Source: a virus
IMG/VR virus record: IMGVR_UViG_3300046466_000069
Span: 1-25,583 of that record
DNA: 25,583 nt
Direction: 5' to 3' (one strand)
The number at the start of each line of letters is the position of its first letter. The first letter of the stretch is position 1. The notes beneath the pieces were generated by a model. It was not told where the DNA came from, searched no databases, and saw nothing but the letters and a program-made list of their open reading frames with translations. Position numbers and translations under genes: made by a program. Below, in pieces: positions 15,338-24,706 of the stretch.

Positions 15338-18300
15338 TCAAGCTAAACCTGACGATGGATCTATGGTACTGGATTCTTGGGGTTGAAGCTCAATAATTTC
15401 TTTTGCTATCTTCCTTGCTGCATCCATGTGTTCAAGATGTAGTTTATCTTTATAAGAAGCCCAAGCATTAAATAGTCCTTCTAAATCTTTATTTAGCCAA
15501 GGTTCATTCTTATAAATATCATAGGCAGCTTTTGCATTTAAATTAATATCAAACAAGTCACCTCTGTTTTTTAGCCAAGGCCATTTAGCTTCACGCCATT
15601 TACCTAAATCTTTTGTCATACCTGTGTCTAACATATTTATTTGAAGAGGCCCATAGCTTTCGTCTGTATCATTTAAGTCAGGATGATTTCTAATACTGCG
15701 TGTTCCTGTCTCTGACATCGCAATAGCAATCATTGTTGTAAGTTCTTCTTCATCTTTAAAACCTGCGGAATATAAAGCAGTACCTAGTTCTGTTTGTCTT
15801 TGTTTTAAAGGTGTATTAGGTTCCCAAGTTCTATCAAATTTTGATTCTGCTAATGGTTTTAATCCTGAAGGTACTGTTTTTATATTAATTTGTGGAAGCA
15901 TACCAGCTTGTAAGTTACCAGCAATTAATAGTTCATCTTCTCTGTCAAGAATCATTGCTTGATCTTTGTCGTTGTTAACTTTATTTAATAGTCCTTTTCT
16001 AAATAAAGGATTTTCTATTTTGCCATGCCCTTCTATTTTCTGAGTAGATAATCTTTTGATAATTCTTTCTTTAAGTTTTTCTGGCATCTCATCTCCTGTA
16101 TGAACTTTATATTGTTTAACCAAGAAATCAATAGGTTGTGTACCTGTTTTTTTAAGAATTATATTTAGATCGTGAGCATAAGGAATCCACGGTGCTTGTG
16201 CATCTAATGCGTTTATTTGTTCTAAGAAAGTATATTTTTCATATAAAGCTTTTTCTGTCATCTCTATTCTTAATGTATTTCTATCGTTTAATTTTCCTCT
16301 CCCTTCTCCAAGTTTTTCGACAATCTGAAAAGGTGTCTCTGCAAAGAATGTACCTCTCATTTCCATTAAAGTTATCTCATGTGGTTCTGGTGCTGCTGGA
16401 TCAACACCTTGTCCGAAATATGTAAATAATTCTTCTTTTCTTTTGTTATTATAATTTTTTAAGATAGAAGAACCAAGGAGTTCTGAAGCCTCTAATTCAT
16501 TGTCTAACCATCCTATATGTATGAGTGGTTTATATATCCCTCTAAATTTCTGATTAAGTTCTGTCTTTGTTCTTTCCTTTGCTAGTCCTCTTGCATCTGC
16601 TTGAGCACTTACATTTTCTTGAAATGCAGCAGAGAAAGTAGGAATGTATTTATATTCTTTTCCACGTGTTGATAGTTGATTAGAACTGTATCCGTTCCAA
16701 TGTAAATTAGATTGGAAAACAGGATCATTAGCTTGTTCAGATTTATCTATTAATAAGTCAATATCTTTATACATTTGATCTAATATTTCTGGTGAAAGAT
16801 AGCCAGCATTATCTTTAATCGCCTTCTCTAATCCTGCTGTTAAGAAAGAACTGGTTGCAGTATATGGTTTAACACGTTGCCAAGCTTGAGGATCTTTTCT
16901 TAAGAGGTCTAGGTCGGGCATTAATATCTGATCTCCATCTTTAATTGTTCCATCTCCAACTAATTTTTTATAGTACTCACTTAGAGTTTCCCAGTTGTAA
17001 ACAGCTTCTTCTACATCACTAACAGCTAATTCATATTCTTCATTATCTGAATAAGAAGTGTCGGGTACTGTATATACAGAGTTGTCTAATCTTGTGATTG
17101 TAACTTGTTCTACTTCTCCATCTTTTAAATTTGGTTTACCACCTTCAGTTCTCTGAACATCGGATTGTTTACCTAGTATCCGTTCATATTCTTTAATGTA
17201 TGGATTGTTAGCATTTAGTTTATCTTTAGCCTCTACATTCATCTTATTAAATTTGTCTTTAGTAACACCCCATAACTTTCTTATCTCAGCAAGTTTCTGG
17301 CGTTTATTAAGTTTGTCTTCTTTATCTGCCCATATACGACTAGATTCAAGAACAGTTTCATCTAGTAGGGCTGCTATCCTGACTTGCTCATCACCAGTTA
17401 CTTGATTCCTGCTTTCTATTCCTGCAACACCTAGCAGGTCATTTAGTGCAGCTTGATTTAATTCATTTTGTACAAGATCATTGTAGGCAGTATCAATAAC
17501 ATATTTCACTTCAGCTTCCTGAAGTCTAATTAAACCATCTACTCTACTTGTTAAGTCATTAGCTTGATCTTTAGAAATAAGATTATATCTTTCAGCGTGT
17601 CTTACCTTTGCAAGTTTTAGTTGAGGTGAAACATTAAAGAGTCCAATATAATCCTCTAATTCTTGGCCTGCGGTATATTGATCTCCTTCTAATCCTTTAA
17701 GATGTAAGGATACTAAATCTTCTAGTACTTCTATTTTATCTTTGCGAGTTTTGTAATCACCAGGTGCATTAAGAATCTCTTGTTTTCTGGTAGTTGCGTA
17801 TTCTGTTAATCGTTTAGGGTTAAGGGAGAACTTAACATTTCTAGGATTTTTTAAACCACCAACATTTATGACCCACGGTTGAATACCTTCTGTTTTCTCA
17901 TCTGCATCTTTAAAACTTTCTAATTTGCTGTAGAAAAGATTTTGTTCACTGTTAACTGCTGCTAATTTATTTGTAAGTTCACGACTGTTTTTCGCCTGAT
18001 AATATTTATTACCAAGTTCTGTTTCTAATTCTGCTATAAAGAATGGGCCTAGTTTACCTTTGTCACTTATTAATAAAGATCTCTTTTCATTAGTAAGTGG
18101 CCCTGTTTCGGCTGCTTTTAATTCATCTATTATATAATCTTTAACTGAATCAAATAAGGCAGGGTCTATATTTCCTTCCTTATTTATTGAATTTGCTATA
18201 ACTAAATTAGTTAATGTCGTCTTAAAATTAGTCTCTATATCTTCACGACCTTTGAAGCTCATTCCTGAGATAAATAAGGTATCAAAAGCTTCAGTAAGAT

Positions 18301-19192
18301 CTGTTCCTTTTACATAGTTTTTCCTTTCAGTTAAAAAATTACTTTTTATTTTATTGTTAATATCATAAATGAAAGCATCTTTATGAAATCCATCTTGTTG
18401 ATCAGCATATTGTTTACTTACTGTCCTTTTTATATTTGCATTTTGATTGACCATCGATTGCCTTAAGTCAATTAAAACACTTGGAGTACCAACACCTGCA
18501 TCGCTATAGTATTTAGTTAAGGCAATATCTAATGGACTTGGAGTTCCATCTTCTGTATATGGTTTTAATATAATAGGTTTGTCATCTTCATCTCTTAAGT
18601 TGTTTATATAATCAGGTGCATTAGCTATTAACTGTAATCCCTTTTGGTATTCTAAAGATCTTGCTAAATAATCTCCTGCTCTGGGGTCTAATGACTTAAG
18701 TAAGTTGTAATTATCCTCGGCTAATGTTATTTGTTGTGCTGATAATACCTTGCTATTTCTATCTCTATCTGCTTTCTCAAGAAGTTTATTGTAATCACCC
18801 ATCAAGTTTCCATTTGTCTTAGAAAGCTTGACAGCAACTTCTTCTGCTCTTTCTTTTGCTAATTTATTTTCTTGTTGTTCATAAGAAAGATAAGAAGTCG
18901 TAAAATTTTGAAGATTAGTATTTAAACTTTTAAGTGATGTTGCAAGGTTATCTAGGTCAGGACTTGGCTTGGCAACAGTAGATCCTTGTGGAACTGCTGT
19001 TGGCCCTGCTGCTCTAGGTGCAGTAGGAGCGACAAAAGTACTAGCACCTGAAGCTTGAGGTTGAAGGCTTGGAATCCTTAGATCTAAACCTTGTCCAATA
19101 GGTAAGGAACTAGCTCCCATCGAAGGGCCACCACCTCTTTTCTTAGAAGTAGTTACGTCAGGAGAACCGAAAGAGAATTTTTTAGTAGCCAT
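15338..19192 (-). CDS. Internal virion protein, T7 gp15-like, with C-terminal lytic transglycosylase-like domain (1284 aa)
   Basis: This second ejection protein lies between gp14 and gp16 homologues. The N-terminus (residues 1-75) is a Gly/Ser/Pro/Ala-rich flexible segment. The middle is a long, charged, mostly helical body with no membrane segment, as in gp15. Residues about 1140-1270 form a lysozyme-like fold of the SLT/goose-lysozyme type: the putative catalytic Glu1161 in IAIAMSETGTRSI, then ESYGPLQINM (1178-1187), which corresponds to the family's S-x-G-LMQI-N motif, then FNAWASYKD. Such domains cut the glycan strands of peptidoglycan to let the ejection tube through. In T7 this activity is at the N-terminus of gp16, so here it lies on the other side of the gene junction. 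The start overlaps the gp14 stop (TGATG). Confidence 0.9.
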   Translation of the reverse strand: MATKKFSFGSPDVTTSKKRGGGPSMGASSLPIGQGLDLRIPSLQPQASGASTFVAPTAPRAAGPTAVPQGSTVAKPSPDLDNLATSLKSLNTNLQNFTTSYLSYEQQENKLAKERAEEVAVKLSKTNGNLMGDYNKLLEKADRDRNSKVLSAQQITLAEDNYNLLKSLDPRAGDYLARSLEYQKGLQLIANAPDYINNLRDEDDKPIILKPYTEDGTPSPLDIALTKYYSDAGVGTPSVLIDLRQSMVNQNANIKRTVSKQYADQQDGFHKDAFIYDINNKIKSNFLTERKNYVKGTDLTEAFDTLFISGMSFKGREDIETNFKTTLTNLVIANSINKEGNIDPALFDSVKDYIIDELKAAETGPLTNEKRSLLISDKGKLGPFFIAELETELGNKYYQAKNSRELTNKLAAVNSEQNLFYSKLESFKDADEKTEGIQPWVINVGGLKNPRNVKFSLNPKRLTEYATTRKQEILNAPGDYKTRKDKIEVLEDLVSLHLKGLEGDQYTAGQELEDYIGLFNVSPQLKLAKVRHAERYNLISKDQANDLTSRVDGLIRLQEAEVKYVIDTAYNDLVQNELNQAALNDLLGVAGIESRNQVTGDEQVRIAALLDETVLESSRIWADKEDKLNKRQKLAEIRKLWGVTKDKFNKMNVEAKDKLNANNPYIKEYERILGKQSDVQRTEGGKPNLKDGEVEQVTITRLDNSVYTVPDTSYSDNEEYELAVSDVEEAVYNWETLSEYYKKLVGDGTIKDGDQILMPDLDLLRKDPQAWQRVKPYTATSSFLTAGLEKAIKDNAGYLSPEILDQMYKDIDLLIDKSEQANDPVFQSNLHWNGYSSNQLSTRGKEYKYIPTFSAAFQENVSAQADARGLAKERTKTELNQKFRGIYKPLIHIGWLDNELEASELLGSSILKNYNNKRKEELFTYFGQGVDPAAPEPHEITLMEMRGTFFAETPFQIVEKLGEGRGKLNDRNTLRIEMTEKALYEKYTFLEQINALDAQAPWIPYAHDLNIILKKTGTQPIDFLVKQYKVHTGDEMPEKLKERIIKRLSTQKIEGHGKIENPLFRKGLLNKVNNDKDQAMILDREDELLIAGNLQAGMLPQINIKTVPSGLKPLAESKFDRTWEPNTPLKQRQTELGTALYSAGFKDEEELTTMIAIAMSETGTRSIRNHPDLNDTDESYGPLQINMLDTGMTKDLGKWREAKWPWLKNRGDLFDINLNAKAAYDIYKNEPWLNKDLEGLFNAWASYKDKLHLEHMDAARKIAKEIIELQPQESSTIDPSSGLA

Positions 19193-19914
19193 CAGGGTTT
19201 TCTATACATATTGAACCAGGTTTTAGCACCACCAGTATCTGTTCTTGTGTAACCAGCTTGACCAAGGCTTGCTTCTGCACTTAAGCCAGCACTTGCACCT
19301 TGTAAGCCAGCACTTAGATACCCAACTAAACCAATACCACTAGCTTTCCCTCGCATCATTGGTTTTAACGGGTCAAGGTACATTCGTTCTAAGTATGGCT
19401 GTTGGCTAGTAATTCTGGCTCCCCTTTCTATTGCTGCACCTCTCTTATCTTGTGTCGCTGCTGCTCCTGAGAAGGCTAAGTTTCTATCTGTTGCCCAATC
19501 AAATGCTGCTTTCTGTCTTCGATAGTCAGCCAGCAAACTACTTACACTATTACCTACACGACCAGAAGCCAGTACTTCTCCACGACCTTCCAGAAATTCT
19601 TTTTGTGCTGCTTGTTTTTGTTGTGCTGATGCTGCTGACTCTTGCATCATTCCTAAATTTATCTGAGCAATTCTATTTTCAAAGTCTTCATTAGCTAGAG
19701 ATGTAGTTTGTGCTATGAGATCTTCTTGTAAAACTTTCTGTTGTTGTTCTGCTGTCCTATTCGCTGTGGTTTGTAATACTTGTTGATCGTATTGCTGTTG
19801 TGCTGCTTGGTTCTCAAAATCTATCTGAGCATTTTGTGCTTGGACAGCAGCCCTTTGCTGCATGATCGACAGAGCAGCAGTAGCAATACCAAGACCAATA
19901 ACGGGATCGCACAT
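19192..19914 (-). CDS. Internal virion protein, T7 gp14-like (240 aa)
   Basis: The start MCDPVIGLGIATAALSIMQQ combines a short hydrophobic segment with a long Gln/Ala-rich helix (residues about 20-110), typical of gp14, the core protein that on ejection inserts in the outer membrane. The C-terminal third is Gly/Ala/Ser-rich (GIGLVGYLSAGLQGASAGLS) and could be membrane-inserting. The length is close to T7 gp14 (196 residues). The ATG lies two bases beyond the TAA of the gp13-like gene, and its TGA shares a base with the gp15 start. Confidence 0.9.
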   Translation of the reverse strand: MCDPVIGLGIATAALSIMQQRAAVQAQNAQIDFENQAAQQQYDQQVLQTTANRTAEQQQKVLQEDLIAQTTSLANEDFENRIAQINLGMMQESAASAQQKQAAQKEFLEGRGEVLASGRVGNSVSSLLADYRRQKAAFDWATDRNLAFSGAAATQDKRGAAIERGARITSQQPYLERMYLDPLKPMMRGKASGIGLVGYLSAGLQGASAGLSAEASLGQAGYTRTDTGGAKTWFNMYRKP

Positions 19915-19916
19915 AA

Positions 19917-20414
19917 TTAAATCCTCACGAACTCATAGAACAAACGACCTTCTGGCCCATATTCTGAGTGCTTTTTGATGAATGTAAATCCCATCCACTG
20001 AAGCCATCTAACATGGATTTTGTTTCTAGCATCTACTACGTTAAATAATACAGGATACTCCTGAATAATCTTGTCTAGTTCTATCTTAGATCGTCTTAAG
20101 AACGTACGCTTGTCACGTGCATCATCTAACATTGACTGACAACCCAACATCCATATACGACCAGATGTCTCTGATTCAGGTACAACACCCCACATACCCA
20201 TTGGGTGTCCATGCCTGCTAACCATAGTCATGCAGGGGTTACTCTTAAAGAAACAGTAGAACAAACTAGCCACAGGTGTTAACCCTGACTGTGCTCTGAT
20301 CTCAGCTATATCTTCATCTCTCATATTGTCGCCAATAATTCTAATATCTTCTAATTCTGTACGTCTTTGATAGGCTACATCCTTTTCGCTCTCGTATGAT
20401 AGAACCCTTCCCAT
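19917..20414 (-). CDS. gp13-like protein with GNAT-like features (about 165 aa)
   Basis: The gene sits exactly where T7 gene 13 lies (between 12 and 14) and has the same layout. An early DIRIIGDNMRDEDIAEI segment is followed by GMWGVVP, WMLGC, a helix RRSKIELDKIIQEYPVLFNVV and then WLQWMGFTFIKKHSEYGP. The last segment resembles the ending of phage proteins with an acetyltransferase-like fold. T7 gp13 is needed for proper virion core assembly; whether this protein has enzymatic activity is unknown. The start is uncertain. A TTG at 20435 and an ATG at 20414 both lie inside the end of gp12, and the next ATG is at 20324. I chose 20414, a 40-base overlap with gp12, because it is the first ATG; no start has a Shine-Dalgarno. 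Confidence 0.82.
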   Translation of the reverse strand: MGRVLSYESEKDVAYQRRTELEDIRIIGDNMRDEDIAEIRAQSGLTPVASLFYCFFKSNPCMTMVSRHGHPMGMWGVVPESETSGRIWMLGCQSMLDDARDKRTFLRRSKIELDKIIQEYPVLFNVVDARNKIHVRWLQWMGFTFIKKHSEYGPEGRLFYEFVRI

Positions 20415-23098
20415 TCGGCTGATTGGAATCGACAAGGTAGTGGACTCGTAGAACTTATTACTATCTTAGTATCTATATTGCTTGCCATCACAGGAACACG
20501 GAAAGATCCTGTAAGAACTGAAGGATCTCCTATGAGTGGAGGTGATTGCCCAACGACAATTCCGTTATATGGATAAGTGTTTGTGTCTCTACTAGCAGGG
20601 GTAACTTTCAACTCAAAAGCTGACGACTCATCAAACAAGACAGTCCATGTCCTCATCTGTAGTTTCGGCCCTGCTGCTATTGCAACACCACCACCAGGGG
20701 GTTCTTCTTTTATGTAAGGAGTGCTGAACTCATAGGTCATTTCATACCTTTCACCTATAAAGAAGCGTGGTGTTTTACCTGCATTGTCACCTGAACTTGG
20801 AACTGTCTTGAGATCTCCAAGGACTGTGATTGAGTTAGAGGTAGTTAGATCAGCGATAGGCTCAATAACTTGTCCATGTCTAAGGAGAGTATTACCTGAC
20901 TCGTATCTTCCTACTACTACCATCTGTGATCCTGCTGCTATTGGGTAAGGAAGAGTGATAGTTGTTTGAACTCCTAATGCACCAGGGTTTACAAGTGCTG
21001 TTGATAATCCTGACACTGATTCTGTTGTCTTTCTATCTAGCAGGATTTCTATCTCTGTACCTGCATCTACATTCTCAGGTCTTATAACTAGATGTTCTAA
21101 GTAAACACCATCGCTATATTCAACAACTGCATATAGATCACTATCAACAATACCTGCTCCTAGTATTTTCTTAGCACCAGCGTCTGCGTTTACTTCCCAG
21201 TAAGACCAAGCTGATTGAAGTTTAGTGTCGTCTTCATAGAAGAACTTATATATATACATCCTTCCAGGTTGATCCTTACTAATTAGAATCAATGCCTCTT
21301 CTGATACTGAGGCAATAAAGCTACAGATATTACTTGGTAGGTAACGAGGAATACTTGCAGTTATATCTTCTGATAAAGGAACTGAACCACTGGAGTCAGG
21401 TAGGAAGAACTCTCTTACACCTGAGAAGCTATCTCCCTTTGGTATAGGGAAGTAAAGGTTACGACCAACAGCAACAGGGTCAACAGTGTCAGCCATGTCA
21501 AAGGTTGTCATCGCTGTGATTGATGCAGTCTTTGGTGTTAAAGAAGAACCGACATTGATACCTGCATCTAGCCTGAACTGTCCATGTCTACTGAATAGGA
21601 GAAGAGTGTTAGCGAATGAGACTGCTGAGACAAGGAAGTTAATAGAAGTACCACCAGTGCTTAGATCTACTGGGTCACTATCTACAACAGTTTGCACAGT
21701 CTCAGGCCAGAACCTTTCAAAGGCAGCAGCAGCGCTAAGGATGACGTTCTCATCTGCTAGTAGTACCAGCCTGTTTCTAAAGAGGTTGATGTTTTGTATG
21801 TAGCTATCGACAAAGGAAGGTTCAGGTGCTGTTGTTTCATTACCAGCTAATCGTTCACCCCATGTATGTTTCTTAAATTCAAACGATACAGTTCCATTGG
21901 CTGCCACATTTCTAACTAAGACATGAGGCATTGTTGTTGCATTGAACTTGTATTCAATACCAGGTGCAACAGTTTCTTTCCATGTTCCATCTCCGAATCC
22001 AGTACCTGCTACTGTGTTGAACTTGATGAAGTAATCATCCAGTTGTGTTGCTTTACTTCCTTGCACTCTGACAATAAAGCCATGCTCTGCAATGGTTGGC
22101 AGGTCACTCATATCATCAACAACTTCTTTAATAGCCTTGGTATCTTCTCCAGTTCTATTGTCTTTACTACTTAAGGTGTAAGCACCTCCATCATCTTTAG
22201 TAATACGAATGATGTAGTCGGTGTTTATAACAGTAAACCCTGAGATTGTATCAAGCAGGGTGGCTAACTCATTAGCAATCGTGACGTTAGATAGTGTTGG
22301 GTTATAAACGACAGTGCAATTACCAGAAGCAGTGCTGGCTGAAGCAACTGTGTATTGGAATTGATTGGCACTACCACCTGGTACTGTGATCGTGTACTTA
22401 CCAGCTACTCCTGCGACACCAGCAGGGAATGACATCTTGACTTCATCTCCTGTTGATAAGCCATGACCATTAGCTGTGACTGTGACAGTTGTGCTGCTAG
22501 TGGTAAAGGATGCAGGTGTTTCCCTACCTCCTGCTGGCATTGTCTTAAATACTTTTGTTGTGCCGTTTAAGTTGACGCTGTACTCAGTGTCATAGTTAGC
22601 TGCCTTTATAAATACCATTGACTTTGTTCCCCATACAGGAGACAAAGCAGTGTCCATTATTACTTTCTTTTCTCTATTAACAATGAATGTAAAGTCAGCA
22701 ATACTTGCAACTCTAATTCCCTCTGATGGAGAATTTGTATTGTCTAAGTAATCAAGGGTACTAACACCATCTGGTGTGCTTGGTGTGTATGTTGTTCCAT
22801 CTAAATCACATACCTTGATGGCTGGCCCACTACTTGTCTCGTAAATAATAATCATATATTGAACTGCTCCATCCCTATCGACCATGTGAATGAAAGGTCG
22901 ATTGGTTCCACCTGAGTTCAATGCTGTGCCAGTAAACAACTGAGCAATATGTTTCATTGATGGACGTTTCTTTAATCCTTCAACTGGACTAGGCAAACAA
23001 TTAATTACAGCTTCTGCCTGTGATGCCAGTCTTAATGCAGGCGGCTGTTGGCTAACCCCATTGATGAGGTTGGGAATAGCAGAACTAATTAAAGGCAT
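20375..23098 (-). CDS. Tail tubular protein B, T7 gp12-like nozzle protein (907 aa)
   Basis: The N-terminus (PLISSAIPNLINGVSQQPPA, then LRLASQAEAVINCLPSPVEG and LKKRPSM) is a clear match to gp12, which starts with a similar NL-GGISQQP motif and forms the tail nozzle. The body shows the expected beta-rich pattern, including FRNRLVLLADENVILSAAAA and RYLPSNICSF. Residues about 195-265 look like an extra module (TVTANGHGLSTGDEVKMSF, then GKYTITVPGGSANQF) inserted in the tail protein. The G-HGL-x-x-GD pattern recurs in other cyanophage virion proteins, as I recall. At 907 residues it is longer than T7 gp12 (794). Its ATG follows the gp11 TAG with no gap, and its end overlaps the gp13-like gene. 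Confidence 0.95.
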   Translation of the reverse strand: MPLISSAIPNLINGVSQQPPALRLASQAEAVINCLPSPVEGLKKRPSMKHIAQLFTGTALNSGGTNRPFIHMVDRDGAVQYMIIIYETSSGPAIKVCDLDGTTYTPSTPDGVSTLDYLDNTNSPSEGIRVASIADFTFIVNREKKVIMDTALSPVWGTKSMVFIKAANYDTEYSVNLNGTTKVFKTMPAGGRETPASFTTSSTTVTVTANGHGLSTGDEVKMSFPAGVAGVAGKYTITVPGGSANQFQYTVASASTASGNCTVVYNPTLSNVTIANELATLLDTISGFTVINTDYIIRITKDDGGAYTLSSKDNRTGEDTKAIKEVVDDMSDLPTIAEHGFIVRVQGSKATQLDDYFIKFNTVAGTGFGDGTWKETVAPGIEYKFNATTMPHVLVRNVAANGTVSFEFKKHTWGERLAGNETTAPEPSFVDSYIQNINLFRNRLVLLADENVILSAAAAFERFWPETVQTVVDSDPVDLSTGGTSINFLVSAVSFANTLLLFSRHGQFRLDAGINVGSSLTPKTASITAMTTFDMADTVDPVAVGRNLYFPIPKGDSFSGVREFFLPDSSGSVPLSEDITASIPRYLPSNICSFIASVSEEALILISKDQPGRMYIYKFFYEDDTKLQSAWSYWEVNADAGAKKILGAGIVDSDLYAVVEYSDGVYLEHLVIRPENVDAGTEIEILLDRKTTESVSGLSTALVNPGALGVQTTITLPYPIAAGSQMVVVGRYESGNTLLRHGQVIEPIADLTTSNSITVLGDLKTVPSSGDNAGKTPRFFIGERYEMTYEFSTPYIKEEPPGGGVAIAAGPKLQMRTWTVLFDESSAFELKVTPASRDTNTYPYNGIVVGQSPPLIGDPSVLTGSFRVPVMASNIDTKIVISSTSPLPCRFQSAEWEGFYHTRAKRM

Positions 23099-23707
23099 CT
23101 ACCTAAGAACAGTACGACTTGGTTGATAAGTTTGAAATACTCCTGTGTGATTAGGATTACCTCTGATCATATTGTGATCTCCTGCATTATTCTCCTCCTC
23201 CATGAACAAAGCTTTAGCTTCTGCTTCTGCTGTAATGTTTATCTTACTTAGATCTGCACTACCTAGTATCTGTTCTTGTAGTGTGCGACCTGCCTTTGTC
23301 ATTATGAATTGACGGGCATGTTCAGGTAGGTCAGTCCAACTAAGAATGTAAGTAACATCTGCTTTTAAATCTTCAGTAAAGATAGAAGTATTTTTTCTTC
23401 TGTCGTATAACTTCAATCCTCTTTGCACTACCTCATTGTCTGGGTATTCATAAGGATCAACCTTCACTCTGCTTATATCTGAACTCAATTCAATTTCATT
23501 AGTACCAGCAGTACGAGCAAGGGTTCTCTCATAGTCAGTATTAAATGACCACCCCTCTGATTGGATTGTTCTGCTTGTTTCTTTAAGAGTATCGTGTGCT
23601 TGCTTTGCAAGACCGAACTGACCAGCCAAGGAGTTAACAGGTGCTTCACCCATCATCCTTAATACTTTGTTGACTGCTTCTAGTTCTGAAGTGAGGTTAA
23701 GACCCAT
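23099..23707 (-). CDS. Tail tubular protein A, T7 gp11-like (202 aa)
   Basis: The tail tube protein that joins portal and nozzle. Sequence features match gp11: SELEAVNKVLRMMGEAPVNS at the N-terminus, SRTIQSEGWSFNTDYE, and a DLPEHARQFIMTKAGRTLQ helix. The length matches the family (T7 gp11 has 196 residues). The ATG at 23707 comes two bases after the T-tract of the terminator that follows the capsid gene, leaving no room for a Shine-Dalgarno outside the hairpin. Translation must therefore begin on read-through transcripts within or beside that structure. The TAG is directly followed by the gp12 ATG. Confidence 0.95.
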   Translation of the reverse strand: MGLNLTSELEAVNKVLRMMGEAPVNSLAGQFGLAKQAHDTLKETSRTIQSEGWSFNTDYERTLARTAGTNEIELSSDISRVKVDPYEYPDNEVVQRGLKLYDRRKNTSIFTEDLKADVTYILSWTDLPEHARQFIMTKAGRTLQEQILGSADLSKINITAEAEAKALFMEEENNAGDHNMIRGNPNHTGVFQTYQPSRTVLR

Positions 23708-23709
23708 AA

Positions 23710-23733
23710 GAAAAGAGGGGGCATATAGCCCCC
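23710..23733 (-). terminator. Intrinsic terminator between capsid and tail tube A genes
   Basis: On the minus strand GGGGGC (23733-23728) pairs with GCCCCC (23722-23717) around a five-base loop TATAT, and TCTTTTCTT follows. A six-pair all-GC stem plus a T-tract is a standard rho-independent terminator. It sits where T7 has Tphi, right after the capsid gene, and would make capsid message more abundant than the genes beyond it. Confidence 0.88.
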
Positions 23734-23740
23734 ACGGTAG

Positions 23741-24706
23741 TTAGCTGGTTGCCCAGTAGATTTCGATAGCACAGTCTGGACGTAGAACTCCAGTACCATG
23801 AGCCATAGATCCGACCATGAATGTACCCTGCCATAGTGCATGTACATCTGATCCTGTCTGTTCCATCTTCAAGTCCATCAACTTAACTGTACCAACAGCT
23901 TGCTTGTTGAAGACAAGTCCAACGCTGTCTGTGTAGTTAGCGTGGTATGTGTTGTTCTCACCAGTTACAGCAGAACGGTTTGTAGTTGGCAAGTGGTTAG
24001 ACTTAACGATGCTGATACCAGCTACCTTCAAGACTGTTCCATCTGCGTATGCTCCAGAACCACCCCAATCTCTGTTGAGTACGTCTGTTGTCTGAGCTAA
24101 CTTGTAGTACTCAGTTGGGCCAAGAACGATGTATCTATCATTCTCTGGGACGTTGTTGATATCAAACTGCTCGGCTGCTGACCACATTGCAGCAACTAAG
24201 TTTGCACCTGTGATGGCTGCTTTGTTTGCAGCAACAATCTTGATACGAGTACCACCAGGTAAGTCAGTGTTAGCGTTAGTGCTGGTTCTTGCTGCTTGAG
24301 CAATAGTAGCTGCTACGTTCTTGTCAAATGTGTACGCTAATGCGTTACCCATCTCAACAGAATACTGGCTACGCACGTCATAATGGTTCTTAGCCTCATC
24401 AATGTCAGCAATGAATACTTGTGATACAAGCTTGTCATCGATGTTGATAGTTACTTCAGCGTGCTTAATAGCATTACCTGTAAGCTGCGTACCAGGTGTA
24501 TGATATGAAGTTGAAGAATTTCCAATTATTGGAAACTGACTGCTCTTCCCTGATGCTATAGTCCGTACGTTATGTAGAGACTCGAACACTGTTGCTTTAC
24601 GGAACGAAGACAGAACCTCTCCCGAAAAAGTTTTAAGGAATAAAGCGTCATAGCTAGTACCCGTAGCATTTACGAGACCTAGCCTTGAGCTAGTAAAGTT
24701 AGCCAT
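23741..24706 (-). CDS. Major capsid protein, T7 gp10-like (321 aa)
   Basis: It lies between the scaffold and tail-tube genes and reads as an HK97-fold podovirus capsid protein. Recognisable parts are the N-terminal FLKTFSGEVLSSFRKATVFE, IDDKLVSQVFIADIDEAKNH (the E-loop/P-domain side), VPENDRYIVLGPTEYYKL and a C-terminal strand GTGVLRPDCAIEIYWATS. At 321 residues it is close to T7 gp10A (345). Only 7 bases separate its stop from the terminator stem, so there is no room for a 10B-type frameshift extension. The ATG is preceded by a structured leader and no Shine-Dalgarno (ACCGTACAAATTGT before the ATG), unusual for what should be the most highly translated gene of the phage. Confidence 0.95.
   Translation of the reverse strand: MANFTSSRLGLVNATGTSYDALFLKTFSGEVLSSFRKATVFESLHNVRTIASGKSSQFPIIGNSSTSYHTPGTQLTGNAIKHAEVTINIDDKLVSQVFIADIDEAKNHYDVRSQYSVEMGNALAYTFDKNVAATIAQAARTSTNANTDLPGGTRIKIVAANKAAITGANLVAAMWSAAEQFDINNVPENDRYIVLGPTEYYKLAQTTDVLNRDWGGSGAYADGTVLKVAGISIVKSNHLPTTNRSAVTGENNTYHANYTDSVGLVFNKQAVGTVKLMDLKMEQTGSDVHALWQGTFMVGSMAHGTGVLRPDCAIEIYWATS

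Noticed and set aside
23708-23745. T7-type 10A/10B capsid frameshift extension
   Set aside because: Only seven bases lie between the capsid stop and the terminator stem, so no extended minor capsid protein can be encoded.
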